This document shows positions 1-7,984 of a stretch of 13,390 nucleotides of DNA, piece after piece. Numbering within the stretch: position 1 is the first letter of the stretch; each line of letters starts with the position of its first letter. The DNA is from Candidatus Saccharibacteria bacterium UBA2866 (GTDB lineage Bacteria > Patescibacteriota > Saccharimonadia > Saccharimonadales > Saccharimonadaceae): contig DEEY01000016.1 in NCBI GenBank assembly GCA_002350545.1, forward strand, positions 57,096 through 70,485, read 5' to 3'. The notes below the pieces were generated by a model. It was not told the origin of the DNA, made no database searches, and saw only the letters and a program-made list of their open reading frames with translations. Position numbers and translations under genes: made by a program.

Positions 1-1582
1 CAGAGAGAGGCGTAGAAAGAGCAGTCTGATAAGTAGTGCCAGTGAAGCCCCACCAATCCTCATCGAAGGTTAGCCCTAAAGCAGTACCTAGTGCAAAGTA
101 TTCACCATCGCCTACACCACTACCTTGGTAATCTCCACCTGTAGGCATGCGCCAACCAGCTGGGCAAAGGTCGTAAGAAACGTTACCGGTACCCTTGTCC
201 TCGTCGTAGCAATAAGAGCCAGCTGAGGCAGCACAGTAGTTGTAATAGACGCCGATTTTACCGCTACCTTCACCATATGATGTGGTAGTAGTGTCTTTGT
301 AGTCTGCATTGGCTTTGGCTTGGTTGTAGACATTGTCTGGGCTACTAGAATCCCATTTGACGAAGCCTGAAGATGCGTACTGTGCTCCAGCACTACGATT
401 ACCGGATTTGAGGGAGGTGAGAGAGTTAGCATCTACGTGAGTATTAGAAGTAGTGAGGCCATTTAGGATAGTGGAGTTAGTGAGATCTAGCCTTAAGTTA
501 TCTAGCATCCAGCATTTGCCGTCTGCGAGGCGTTGGATGAGATATTCTTCGTTGTCACGATTATCTACTGCAGTAGTTGCGGTAGTAGTACATTTTGATG
601 GGTCTAAGTTTTGCATTTCAAGCGTAGAACTGTTATCTTTCCATATAGCATAAAGGTCTTTAGTGACGGTGGCAGTAGCTGAGGAAGTGCCAGGATCAAG
701 GGCTACGTATCCTCCTGGTTGAACTACATCACTGGAGCAGGTATCATCTGTGGTTTGTGATGTACACCAGCCTTTAAACATGTAGTTGTCTCGTACTGGT
801 ACGGTTGATGAGATTTGTATGGCAGCATTGCCGGTAGTATCAGTACCTTCAAGTGGGTTAGGTGTAGGCATATTTGTTACAGTATCAGAACCTGCATTGG
901 CAATATAGTTAATAGTATAGGTAGTAGTAATGACTTTACCTACACCAATGAAGTTAATGATATTAGTATAGGCTCCAGATACTTGTGAAGAGGTAGCTTT
1001 AGCGCCTATTTTAAACTGAATGGATGAAGAACTGGCAGATGAGGAGTTAATTAGCTTAATAGGAGTAGTTGTAGTGTAGAGTGGTAGGCCATTATAACCA
1101 CTTGAAGTACCACTTACGATATCACCACTAATCCAAGAAGTACCACCATTGGTGGAATATGAATAGCCCCAGTAGCCAGGATCAAATTTAGAGAGTGAGT
1201 CTTTGTTTTCTGTGAGACTAGTGAACTTATTAGCAGTTTCTGTACCATTACGTCTAAGTTCGGTAGAGGCATAAGTACTACTACCTACTGAGCTACTTAA
1301 AGTGTATCCTGATACGTTGTTACTACTAGCTGTGACTGTGATGATATTACTATCCTTATAGTCTCCTGGAACTAGATCCTCAATAGTTAGGCCGTCACTA
1401 CCAGAGCCTGTGCCACCCGTGATACTAACAGCGACTGAAGATTTAAGCGTAAAAGAGAGGCCTTGTTCGGCTTCGAAGACTTCGGCGTTTGCCGAGTTAG
1501 AAAAAATCGTTGCATTAAAAACAACGATCCCTTCAATTAACATTAATGTTAAAAATAGTGCCAAATATGTACGCCTTTTCAT
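1..1582 (-). CDS. Secreted surface protein with InlB-like repeat and FISUMP domain (C-terminus off the window)
   Basis: An open minus-strand frame of 527 codons runs uninterrupted to the left edge, so the C-terminus is missing. Residues 1-33 look like a signal peptide: basic MKRR, a hydrophobic stretch (about 6-27) and a cleavage site after SNSANA. A Ser/Thr/Gly-rich region follows (about 34-215). Residues about 217-315 resemble a Listeria-Bacteroides (InlB B-type) repeat, with the typical GWC core and a closing LYAIW. From about 320 the sequence matches the FISUMP family: YLIQRLADGKCWMLDNLRL, then CPAGWRMPTGG near 470. It is likely exported and cell-surface, perhaps in host or partner contact; the function is inferred only from domain type. 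The ATG at 1582 is preferred because the -10 box lies 7 nt upstream; an in-frame ATG at 1591 overlaps the -10. A sortase-like gene lies at the other end of the window, but the C-terminal sorting signal cannot be seen. Confidence 0.85.
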   Translation of the reverse strand, partial: MKRRTYLALFLTLMLIEGIVVFNATIFSNSANAEVFEAEQGLSFTLKSSVAVSITGGTGSGSDGLTIEDLVPGDYKDSNIITVTASSNNVSGYTLSSSVGSSTYASTELRRNGTETANKFTSLTENKDSLSKFDPGYWGYSYSTNGGTSWISGDIVSGTSSGYNGLPLYTTTTPIKLINSSSASSSSIQFKIGAKATSSQVSGAYTNIINFIGVGKVITTTYTINYIANAGSDTVTNMPTPNPLEGTDTTGNAAIQISSTVPVRDNYMFKGWCTSQTTDDTCSSDVVQPGGYVALDPGTSSATATVTKDLYAIWKDNSSTLEMQNLDPSKCTTTATTAVDNRDNEEYLIQRLADGKCWMLDNLRLDLTNSTILNGLTTSNTHVDANSLTSLKSGNRSAGAQYASSGFVKWDSSSPDNVYNQAKANADYKDTTTTSYGEGSGKIGVYYNYCAASAGSYCYDEDKGTGNVSYDLCPAGWRMPTGGDYQGSGVGDGEYFALGTALGLTFDEDWWGFTGTTYQTALSTPLS

Positions 1583-1589
1583 AAAACCC

Positions 1590-1618
1590 ATTATACACGA
1601 GCGGTTTGATTTTATCAA
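1590..1618 (-). promoter_or_regulatory. Consensus sigma70-type promoter of the surface protein gene
   Basis: On the minus strand TTGATA (1613-1618) and TATAAT (1590-1595) are separated by exactly 17 bp. It is the only promoter here with a clear -35 box, and it lacks the TGn extension. The -10 ends 7 nt before the ATG at 1582, so transcription should start at or next to the start codon and give a leaderless mRNA. Confidence 0.75.
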
Positions 1619-1648
1619 CTACTTTTTTATGAATTTTTAAAAAATGTG

Positions 1649-1657
1649 TGATAAAAT
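1649..1657 (+). promoter_or_regulatory. Extended -10 promoter of the DUF308 gene
   Basis: TGA followed by TAAAAT forms an extended -10 element, with expected transcription start near 1664. No good -35 is visible. An AAGGAA ribosome binding site lies at 1673-1678 before the ATG at 1684. It is divergent from the surface-protein promoter, with predicted start points about 80 bp apart. Confidence 0.5.
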
Positions 1658-1683
1658 AAGCATAAGTAAGATAAGGAATTATT

Positions 1684-2295
1684 ATGGCAAAAATTAATCG
1701 TAGATTTATTGATAAACATTGGCTGGTATTTATCGCACGAGGAATACTTGCGGCGATGTTTGGTTGCTACGCACTATTTAGTGGGGCGAATGATGTATCA
1801 AATATTGTAGCGGTGATTTCAGTATTATTATTACTCATGGGTATCGTAGACGCAGTTGGCGCACTCTACAGCTCCACAAAAAAACATGGCTGGTTCAATG
1901 CGGTACTAGATGCTGGCGTAGATGTAGCTGCGGCGCTTTGTTTATTATTCTTTGCGAAAGACGACTTAACTTCAAGTTTGGTAATACTGGCAGTTTATAC
2001 AATAGCTTCTGGCGTAATTGACATCTTCCACAGCTTCTTATCTACGGTTGACCCAACGGATCGGTTTATCCGAGGGCTCGCAGGGGCTTGTGGCTGTTTG
2101 ATTGGGTTAGTGATTTTGAATGCCGGAGGATTTGAAATAACCACTTTCATTAGATTCTTTGGCGCATATATGTTACTAGTTGGTGTAACGAGCTTAATTT
2201 ACGGTGTACATAATCGTGAGCAAAATATCGAAGATAAACAAGCGCGTTCACAAGCCCGGAAAAAATCTAATAATACCAGAAAGAAGAAAAAGTAA
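1684..2295 (+). CDS. DUF308/HdeD-like six-helix membrane protein
   Basis: A 203-aa protein with about six predicted transmembrane helices (roughly residues 13-33, 40-62, 72-91, 96-118, 130-147, 153-174). The helices are rich in small residues, and the spacing WLVFIARGILAAMFG...LLMGIVDAVGAL fits the DUF308 (HdeD acid-resistance) family, where paired helices open with a W..xxRG motif. The tail (about 176-203) is strongly basic and probably cytoplasmic. The molecular function of the family is not well defined; in enteric bacteria HdeD is linked to acid stress. An AAGGAA site 5 nt before the ATG supports this start. galU follows after 39 bp from its own promoter, so the two may be transcribed separately. 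Confidence 0.7.
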   Translation: MAKINRRFIDKHWLVFIARGILAAMFGCYALFSGANDVSNIVAVISVLLLLMGIVDAVGALYSSTKKHGWFNAVLDAGVDVAAALCLLFFAKDDLTSSLVILAVYTIASGVIDIFHSFLSTVDPTDRFIRGLAGACGCLIGLVILNAGGFEITTFIRFFGAYMLLVGVTSLIYGVHNREQNIEDKQARSQARKKSNNTRKKKK

Positions 2296-2305
2296 TTTCA
2301 TTCTG

Positions 2306-2314
2306 TGTTATAAT
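2306..2314 (+). promoter_or_regulatory. Extended -10 promoter of galU
   Basis: TGT followed by TATAAT lies 11 bp after the DUF308 stop codon. Transcription should start near 2321, directly before the strong AAGGAGG ribosome binding site ahead of the ATG at 2335. No -35 is evident. Confidence 0.65.
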
Positions 2315-2334
2315 TAGGTTTTAAGGAGGCTTTA

Positions 2335-3201
2335 ATGAAAGCAATTATTACCGATGCTGGGTTTGCCAGCCGTTATTTACCGATAACCAAAACAATTCCA
2401 AAAGCAATGATACCGATAGGCGCTAAGCCCGTGATGCAACTATGCGTTGAGGAGTGTGCCGAGGCGGGAATCGACGAAATCATCATCGTAGCAACACCAA
2501 ATACCAAAGGCAAAGAAATCTACGAAGATTATTTCCATAATCCAGCAGAAAACGTAAAAGCTTTGCTTGAAAAGCAGGGTAAATCTGAACGATTTGAGCC
2601 AGTCGAAAAGGTGCTGAATTTTCCAAAAATCACTGTAATCGAACAGGACCCGACGTTGCCTTATGGCAATGGTTCGCCAATCGTGTCAGCAAAGAGTTTT
2701 GTAGAAAATGACGAGGCGTTTGTGGTATTGTATTCAGACGATTTAATTTTAGGTTCAAGTGATGTAAAAACTTTGATGGATACCTATGCTGAAAATCCGG
2801 GCGCAAAGGCCGTAATTGCGACCCAAGAAATGCCAGAAGAAGTTTGGCATAAATATGGTATGGTGGCTTTGAAAGACAATGGCACTTTAAGTCACATCGT
2901 AGAAAAACCAAAGACTCCAGATTTATCGCCTAGTAATTTGACTTCGTACGGACGATATTTACTTACGCCGGAAGTGTTTGAATACTTAATTCCGTCTAAT
3001 ACCGGATTAGATGACGAACTCTGGACGGTGGACGCAATTACGAAGCTAGCTGAAACCGGCGATGTAATGGTGGCACATTCCAGAGGTAAGTGGATTACGA
3101 CAGGTGACCCAAAGAATTACTTTATGGCGCATCTTGAATATGTTATGAACCATACGGATTACGCGGAAGATGTTAAAAAGTATGTTGAAAGCATGCTATA
3201 A
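2335..3201 (+). CDS. galU: UTP-glucose-1-phosphate uridylyltransferase-like sugar nucleotidyltransferase
   Basis: A 288-aa enzyme expected to make UDP-glucose (or a related nucleotide sugar) from a sugar 1-phosphate and an NTP in the cytoplasm, feeding glycan and glycolipid synthesis. The N-terminal nucleotide-binding motif is present but altered: AGFASRYLPITKTIPKAMIPIG, where the family normally has AGLGTRFLP.TK..PKEMLPI. Further family blocks are KPVMQLCVEECAEAGI, VVLYSDDLI (metal and nucleotide site), YGMVAL..., IVEKP, GRYLLTPEVF and TTGDPKNY. Length is close to that of bacterial GalU proteins. The usual GGEIQLTDAI block reads DDELWTVDAI. A strong Shine-Dalgarno supports the start. The glycosyltransferase near 10.2-11.4 kb could use its product. 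A thymidylyltransferase specificity cannot be excluded. Confidence 0.82.
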   Translation: MKAIITDAGFASRYLPITKTIPKAMIPIGAKPVMQLCVEECAEAGIDEIIIVATPNTKGKEIYEDYFHNPAENVKALLEKQGKSERFEPVEKVLNFPKITVIEQDPTLPYGNGSPIVSAKSFVENDEAFVVLYSDDLILGSSDVKTLMDTYAENPGAKAVIATQEMPEEVWHKYGMVALKDNGTLSHIVEKPKTPDLSPSNLTSYGRYLLTPEVFEYLIPSNTGLDDELWTVDAITKLAETGDVMVAHSRGKWITTGDPKNYFMAHLEYVMNHTDYAEDVKKYVESML

Positions 3202-3202
3202 T
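3194..3202 (+). promoter_or_regulatory. Extended -10 promoter embedded in the galU stop codon
   Basis: TGC followed by TATAAT; the TAA stop of galU (3199-3201) is part of the -10 hexamer. The predicted start point is near 3209, immediately before an AAGGAG site and the ATG at 3223. It would drive the two small envelope genes and perhaps dnaE. Confidence 0.65.
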
Positions 3203-3222
3203 TGATTTAAAGGAGATAATAA

Positions 3223-3516
3223 ATGAATGTAGCAGAATGGATAATAGTGGCAATACTTAGTATGACGCTTTTGGTGTTTTTGATTTTAGGTATCGTGCTG
3301 CTTGTTAAACTCATCAACTTAAGCAAAGAAATGGAAAAAATTGCGATTGAGGGGCAGGATATCGCAAGGAACGCAAATGGCATTGCCGCGAACGTAAAGG
3401 GAATGACAGCAATTGGCGGGGTAGTGGAAATGTTTGTCGATAAGTATATCGCTCCAAAAGTTAAAGATAAAGTAAAAGAAAAGGAGGCCAAAGATGGCAA
3501 CAAAAAAGCAAAATAA
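3223..3516 (+). CDS. Small DUF948-like single-pass membrane protein
   Basis: A 97-aa protein with one strong transmembrane helix (about residues 5-29) and a following amphipathic, probably coiled region (30-60) containing NLSKEMEKIAIEGQDIARNA, which resembles DUF948-type proteins that often pair with YtxH proteins. The tail (78-97) is almost entirely Lys, Glu, Asp and Ala. An AGGAG ribosome binding site with good spacing supports the ATG. The last 23 nt overlap the next gene in another frame, implying translational coupling. Its role is unknown; a small anchored envelope or stress protein is the best guess. Confidence 0.65.
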   Translation: MNVAEWIIVAILSMTLLVFLILGIVLLVKLINLSKEMEKIAIEGQDIARNANGIAANVKGMTAIGGVVEMFVDKYIAPKVKDKVKEKEAKDGNKKAK

Positions 3517-3832
3517 AGGTGGGGCGGGCAAGTTTTTCTTAGTAGCAGCACTCGGTGCAGCCCTTGGAGCAATAGCAAGTAAGTTTGTGAAAGTAAAGTG
3601 CGAAGAGGAAGAGCTTGAGGATAAAATGGAAGACATAGAAGACGAGCTTGAGGAAGATAAGAAAAAAGCTGAGGATGTCAAAAAAGCTGTAAAAACTGAA
3701 GCCAAAAAGGTCAGCAACACAGCAAAAACAGGTGCAAAAAAGGTTGTTAAAGCTGCAACAAAAGAAGCTGACAAAGTCAAGAAAACCGCAGCAAAAAGTG
3801 CTGAAAAAGTCAAAAAAGTTGCAAATAAATAA
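3494..3832 (+). CDS. YtxH-like small protein with acidic middle and lysine/alanine-rich tail
   Basis: A 112-aa protein with a short glycine/alanine-rich hydrophobic helix (about 11-28, GAGKFFLVAALGAALGAIA) typical of YtxH-family proteins. A strongly acidic block follows (about 37-56, EEEELEDKMEDIEDELEEDK), then a basic tail (about 57-112) of irregular AKKV/KKAVK/KKTA units similar to histone-H1-like or AlgP-like repeats. The AGGAGG at 3482-3487 lies inside the preceding gene, and the 23-nt overlap suggests coupled translation. The acidic and basic halves could form an intramolecular or intermolecular coiled coil; the tail could also bind nucleic acid or anionic wall polymers. Neither idea is tested by the sequence. 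The reverse strand gives long but spurious frames, as expected for Lys/Glu-rich coding DNA. Confidence 0.68.
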   Translation: MATKKQNKGGAGKFFLVAALGAALGAIASKFVKVKCEEEELEDKMEDIEDELEEDKKKAEDVKKAVKTEAKKVSNTAKTGAKKVVKAATKEADKVKKTAAKSAEKVKKVANK

Positions 3833-3844
3833 TTCGGTCCTGCT

Positions 3845-6800
3845 ATGGGGAAACTAAAACCGAGTGATTTTGTGCATCTGCATAACCATACACACTATTC
3901 GTTGTTGGATGGTTTAACTAAGGTGCCAGAGCTCGTGAAGTTCGTAAAGGAAGACGGCATGGAGGCTGTGGCGGTAACTGACCATGGTACCATGAGTGGA
4001 TTAGTAGAATTATATAAGGAATGTGGTGCTGCAGGAATTAAACCTTTACTGGGTTTAGAAGCTTATGTGGCAGCACGTCGGAAAGAGGATAAAGACCCAG
4101 CGCACGATAAGCAACGTTTTCACGTTACTTTGATTGCGATGAATAATAAGGGTTTTGAGAATTTGTGCCGAATTATGTCACGAGCCGAAGAATACGGCAA
4201 ATATTATAAACCGCGTACCGACCACGAAGACTTAGAAAAATACAATGAGGGGATTATTTGTTTGTCTGGTTGTATGGGTTCGGAAATTTCTGAGGCGATT
4301 CGGAACGATGATGATGAACGAGCTTTAGAATTAATTGATTGGTACCGAAATGTATTCAAAGATCGGTTTTATCTAGAAATGCAAGACCACGGGCACCCTT
4401 TGTCATCCACTCATTCTCCAGAGCAGAAAAAAGTAAACGATTGGCACATGAGCCACTATAAAAAGTTAGGGTTACCGATTGTGGTAACCTGTGATGCGCA
4501 TTATCTAAAGCATGAGGACCAGGATGCGCATGAAGTTTTGTTGTGCATTGGTACGGCTGCCAATTTGAGTGACACCAATCGGATGACTTTGAAAGATTTT
4601 GATTTACACGTTATTCCAGCGGAAGAGATTATTTCACACTGGGAGGAAACTTGCCCAGAGGCGGTACTAAATACCAAAAAAATCGCGGAAAGATGTGATG
4701 TAGATTTGGAACTTGGACGGATTTTAATTCCTAAGTTTCCGGTGCCGGATGGAGAAGATGAAAAGAGCTACCTAGACAAACTAGTCTTCCAGGGGCTGGT
4801 TTATCGGTACGCAGGGAAAAGTTTAGAAGAAACAGAAAAATTATCGGTAGAAAAATGCCGAAAGATATTAGAAAAAGTGGACCAGGAACGCGATGAAGAG
4901 CATAAGATTTTACCGCGCATTGATTACGAGTTAGAAGTAGTCAACAAAATGGGGTACAATGGGTATTTCTTGATTGTACAAGACTTTATTAACTGGGGTA
5001 AGTCCCAGCGTATTGTGTATGGGCCAGGTCGTGGTTCGGCGGCGGGATCAATACTGGCATATGCTCTTAGGATTACGGAATTAGACCCTTTGAAATATGA
5101 TTTGCTATTTGAAAGATTCTTAAACCCGGATAGAATTTCGATGCCGGATATCGATACAGATATTCAGGATACCAGGCGTGACGAAGTGATTGAATATTGT
5201 TCTAACAAATATGGTTTTGAACGAGTTTCTAATATTGTGACGTTTGGTAAAATGATGGCAAAAAACGCAGTGCGGGACGTGGCAAGAGTACTTGAAGTGC
5301 CGTATGCGGAAGCGGATAGATTAGCAAAAATGGTACCCGACCCGGTGCAGGGACACCACGTCCATCTGGCGGATGCCATAAAAGAAGTGCCGGATTTGAA
5401 GCAAGAATATGAAACTAACCCAACGGCGAAGGAAGTAATTGATTTTGCTTCCAGGCTTGAAGGAACAATTCGGAACCATGGCGTACACGCCTGTGGGGTG
5501 ATTATCGCGCCGGATGATTTAGTGAAGTTTTTGCCATTAGAGGTTTCAGCTAAAGGCCCAATTGCGGCGCAATTCCCAATGGGACAAGTTGAGGAGCTCG
5601 GGCTTCTGAAAATGGATTTTTTGGGGCTTTCTAACCTTTCTGTGATTAATAATGCACTGAGAATGATTCGGAAAGTTTATAAAAAAGATATTGATTTGTC
5701 ATCGCTGCCGCTTGATGATAAAAAGACTTACGAACTCTTGCAACGTGCTGAAACAACCGGCGTATTCCAGTTGGAATCTCCTGGCATGAAACGGTATTTA
5801 CGCGATCTTAAGGCGTCAACTTTTGAAGATATCATCGCCATGGTGGCGCTGTATCGCCCTGGACCAATGCAGTTTATCGATTCGTTTATTAAAAGAAAAC
5901 ACGGGGAAGAGGAGATTACTTACCTCCATCCTGGACTTGAGGGAGCTCTTAAGAATACCTACGGGATTTTGATTTATCAGGAGCAGTTCATGCAGATTTC
6001 CAGGACTTGGTGTGGCTTTACTGGTGGCCAGGCGGATACTTTACGTAAGGCCGTCGGTAAAAAGAAGATAGATCTGATGAAAAAGGTGAAGCCGGAGTTT
6101 ATTGAAGGGGCAATAAAAGTAGGTGGTGCGACAAAAGAAATCGCCGAAAAATTCTGGGATCAGTTGCTAGAGTTTGCGAATTACTGCTTTAACAAGTCAC
6201 ACGCTGCGTGTTATGCCTTGATTGCGTATTGGACGGCATATCTTAAAGCTCACTACCCGGATGCGTTTATGGCGGCGCTGATGACTTCAGACATGCGTTG
6301 GACTGATCGCCTCGCAATTGAGATGTCAGAGTGTAAAAAAATGGGATTAAAGGTGCTTGGGCCAGATATCAATGAGTCGTATGGTGATTTTGGGATTGTA
6401 GGGGGTGAAAACACAATTCGGTTTGGGTTATCTGGTATTAAAAATATGGGGAAGTCATTGGTGGAAGACATTGTAATTCCGGAAAGAGACAAAAACGGGC
6501 CGTTTAAGTCGGTGTGTGATTTTGCTAAACGAGTGGATTCGACCAAATTTAACAAAAAATCGTGGGAAGCGGCAATCAAAACTGGTGCGTTTGATAGGTT
6601 TGGGTCGTCAAGGTCTGATTTATTATTTAATCTTGAGGCAATACAAGCTTACGGAGCAAAAATTCAAAAAGATGTGGGTTCGGGACAGACAGATCTCTTT
6701 GGCATGATGGGAGAAGCCGGCGCGGTACCAGAGGTAGAAATCAAGCCAGCGCCTACGCAATATCCGGATAAAGAACTCTTGCTGTGGGAGAGAGATTTGA

Positions 6801-7546
6801 TGGGGCTTTATCTATCAGCGCATCCTTTGGATAAATATGATACGTATTTTGAGGAACAAACTCATCCGATTACAATGATTTCAGCAGAAAATGATGGACG
6901 GGCTGTAGTGATAGGAGGAATCATCACAGCAGTACGAACGATTTTGACAAAAAAGGGTGATAAGATGGCGTTTGTGAAACTAGAAAACAAGACGGATGAG
7001 GTGGAGTTTATAGTATTTCCATCAGTGTTTGCGGAATATGGCGCAAAACTTGAGGTAGATAATGTGGTAAAAGTAAGTGGGCGGGTGAACGCTAAAGACC
7101 GCGATGGGCGAATCACTTCGGAGGCGAAGCTTTTAGCTGATAGTGTGGAATTAATATCTGATGAAGTGTTGGATTCCTATAAGTCAACTGGAACGAAACT
7201 TGCGGCACCAGTTGTCGCTCCTACTATACCAAGAGGGAGAAGGGGTGCAAAACGAAGTGACGATGCTATTTCTCAGGCTCCTTTAAGGGTCTTAAAAGAA
7301 CCGCCAAAAGACCGGCGAAAGGAAAGGCTTTATATTTTAGTTGAGAATGTGGATGATGTAGAGTTATTAACAGCAATACGACGTCTGGCCGATTTGAATT
7401 CGGGATTTCAGGAAGTAGTGTTGGTGATTCGGGGCGAAGATGGCTCGAAGCGACCTTTAAGAATGCCATTTAAGGTGGATGTATCGGAAGATTTGCTGGC
7501 TAAGCTGAGAGATTTGGTGGGAGAAGATAGCGTAAAAGTGTGTTAA
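3845..7546 (+). CDS. dnaE: DNA polymerase III alpha subunit with complete PHP metal site
   Basis: A 1233-aa replicative polymerase of the C family (DnaE1 type). The N-terminal PHP domain retains all nine metal-site positions known from exonuclease-active DnaE proteins: H13, H15, D22, H47, E72, H93, C143, D217 and H219 (HNHTHYSLLDG, TDHG, LSGCMG, CDAHYL). The palm holds GPGRGSAAGS and the catalytic PDIDTD aspartates D437 and D439, with the third at D591 (KMDFLGL). Next come the fingers and helix-hairpin-helix region (FNKSHAACYALIAYWTAYLK), an OB-fold (about 1018-1105) and a C-terminal domain (about 1150-1233). No dnaQ-like gene lies nearby, so the PHP domain may proofread. No Shine-Dalgarno precedes the ATG, which sits 12 nt after the YtxH-like stop; it may be read through from that operon. 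The start follows from the PHP alignment. Confidence 0.97.
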   Translation: MGKLKPSDFVHLHNHTHYSLLDGLTKVPELVKFVKEDGMEAVAVTDHGTMSGLVELYKECGAAGIKPLLGLEAYVAARRKEDKDPAHDKQRFHVTLIAMNNKGFENLCRIMSRAEEYGKYYKPRTDHEDLEKYNEGIICLSGCMGSEISEAIRNDDDERALELIDWYRNVFKDRFYLEMQDHGHPLSSTHSPEQKKVNDWHMSHYKKLGLPIVVTCDAHYLKHEDQDAHEVLLCIGTAANLSDTNRMTLKDFDLHVIPAEEIISHWEETCPEAVLNTKKIAERCDVDLELGRILIPKFPVPDGEDEKSYLDKLVFQGLVYRYAGKSLEETEKLSVEKCRKILEKVDQERDEEHKILPRIDYELEVVNKMGYNGYFLIVQDFINWGKSQRIVYGPGRGSAAGSILAYALRITELDPLKYDLLFERFLNPDRISMPDIDTDIQDTRRDEVIEYCSNKYGFERVSNIVTFGKMMAKNAVRDVARVLEVPYAEADRLAKMVPDPVQGHHVHLADAIKEVPDLKQEYETNPTAKEVIDFASRLEGTIRNHGVHACGVIIAPDDLVKFLPLEVSAKGPIAAQFPMGQVEELGLLKMDFLGLSNLSVINNALRMIRKVYKKDIDLSSLPLDDKKTYELLQRAETTGVFQLESPGMKRYLRDLKASTFEDIIAMVALYRPGPMQFIDSFIKRKHGEEEITYLHPGLEGALKNTYGILIYQEQFMQISRTWCGFTGGQADTLRKAVGKKKIDLMKKVKPEFIEGAIKVGGATKEIAEKFWDQLLEFANYCFNKSHAACYALIAYWTAYLKAHYPDAFMAALMTSDMRWTDRLAIEMSECKKMGLKVLGPDINESYGDFGIVGGENTIRFGLSGIKNMGKSLVEDIVIPERDKNGPFKSVCDFAKRVDSTKFNKKSWEAAIKTGAFDRFGSSRSDLLFNLEAIQAYGAKIQKDVGSGQTDLFGMMGEAGAVPEVEIKPAPTQYPDKELLLWERDLMGLYLSAHPLDKYDTYFEEQTHPITMISAENDGRAVVIGGIITAVRTILTKKGDKMAFVKLENKTDEVEFIVFPSVFAEYGAKLEVDNVVKVSGRVNAKDRDGRITSEAKLLADSVELISDEVLDSYKSTGTKLAAPVVAPTIPRGRRGAKRSDDAISQAPLRVLKEPPKDRRKERLYILVENVDDVELLTAIRRLADLNSGFQEVVLVIRGEDGSKRPLRMPFKVDVSEDLLAKLRDLVGEDSVKVC

Positions 7547-7555
7547 GGGCGGTTG

Positions 7556-7564
7556 TGGTATAAT
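7556..7564 (+). promoter_or_regulatory. Extended -10 promoter of smpB, leaderless
   Basis: TGG followed by TATAAT sits in the 24-bp gap between dnaE and smpB. Only 6 nt (AGGGGT) separate the -10 from the ATG at 7571, so the transcript should begin at or within one base of the start codon. There is no room for a Shine-Dalgarno in the mRNA. Confidence 0.7.
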
Positions 7565-7570
7565 AGGGGT

Positions 7571-7984
7571 ATGAAAAAGAAAAGAGTGTCGGACTCGGTG
7601 ACGGTGAATCGTAAGGCTAGATACGATTATATTTTGGGTGATGAACTTACAGTAGGGATGGCACTCGCGGGGTCAGAAGTGCGTTCGATTCGAGACCACC
7701 ACGTGCAGCTCAAAGGTTCATTTGTGACGATTCGCAATTCCGAACTTTGGCTGAATAATTTGACGCTCGGCGCAGAAACAGCGCGAAACATTAAACTATT
7801 GGCGACGCGGAAACAAATTGCGGCTTTAGAGCGCGAAAAAGTTGCAGGTTCAACGATTGTACCGGTACGTTTACTCGGTGGTTCTAGGCACATTAAATTA
7901 GTGATTGCAGTAGGTAAGGGTAAGAAAAAATACGATAAACGCGAAACCATAAAGAGGCGCGATATTGAAAGAGGGAAGTATTAA
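7571..7984 (+). CDS. smpB: SsrA-binding protein SmpB
   Basis: A 137-aa protein that binds tmRNA and delivers it to stalled ribosomes for trans-translation. It shows the family blocks in order: NRKARYDYILGDELTVGMALAGSEVRSIR (consensus NrkA.hdY.i.e..eaGi.L.GtEVKSlR), then LKGSFVTIRNSELWLNN, and a basic tail GKKKYDKRETIKRRDIER that enters the decoding channel. A longer frame opens with TTG at 7553, but it would start before the -10 hexamer of the promoter, so the ATG at 7571 is chosen; it also gives the usual N-terminus. The stop overlaps the next ATG by one base (TAATG). No tmRNA gene is seen in the window. Confidence 0.93.
   Translation: MKKKRVSDSVTVNRKARYDYILGDELTVGMALAGSEVRSIRDHHVQLKGSFVTIRNSELWLNNLTLGAETARNIKLLATRKQIAALEREKVAGSTIVPVRLLGGSRHIKLVIAVGKGKKKYDKRETIKRRDIERGKY

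Noticed and set aside
112..653. Two short frames, one on each strand, inside the surface-protein region
   Set aside because: Both are out of frame with the continuous minus-strand surface-protein gene, whose signal peptide and FISUMP motifs identify the true reading frame.
1410..1640. A 76-aa plus-strand frame
   Set aside because: It is antisense to the signal peptide region and promoter of the surface protein, and it has no ribosome binding site or recognisable motif.
3207..3813. Long minus-strand frames rich in Ser, Leu and Phe
   Set aside because: They mirror Lys/Glu-rich coding DNA of the two small envelope genes, which have promoters, ribosome binding sites and family resemblance on the plus strand.
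7553..7570. TTG start extending SmpB by six residues
   Set aside because: The codon lies upstream of the -10 hexamer of the smpB promoter and would add residues before the usual SmpB N-terminus.
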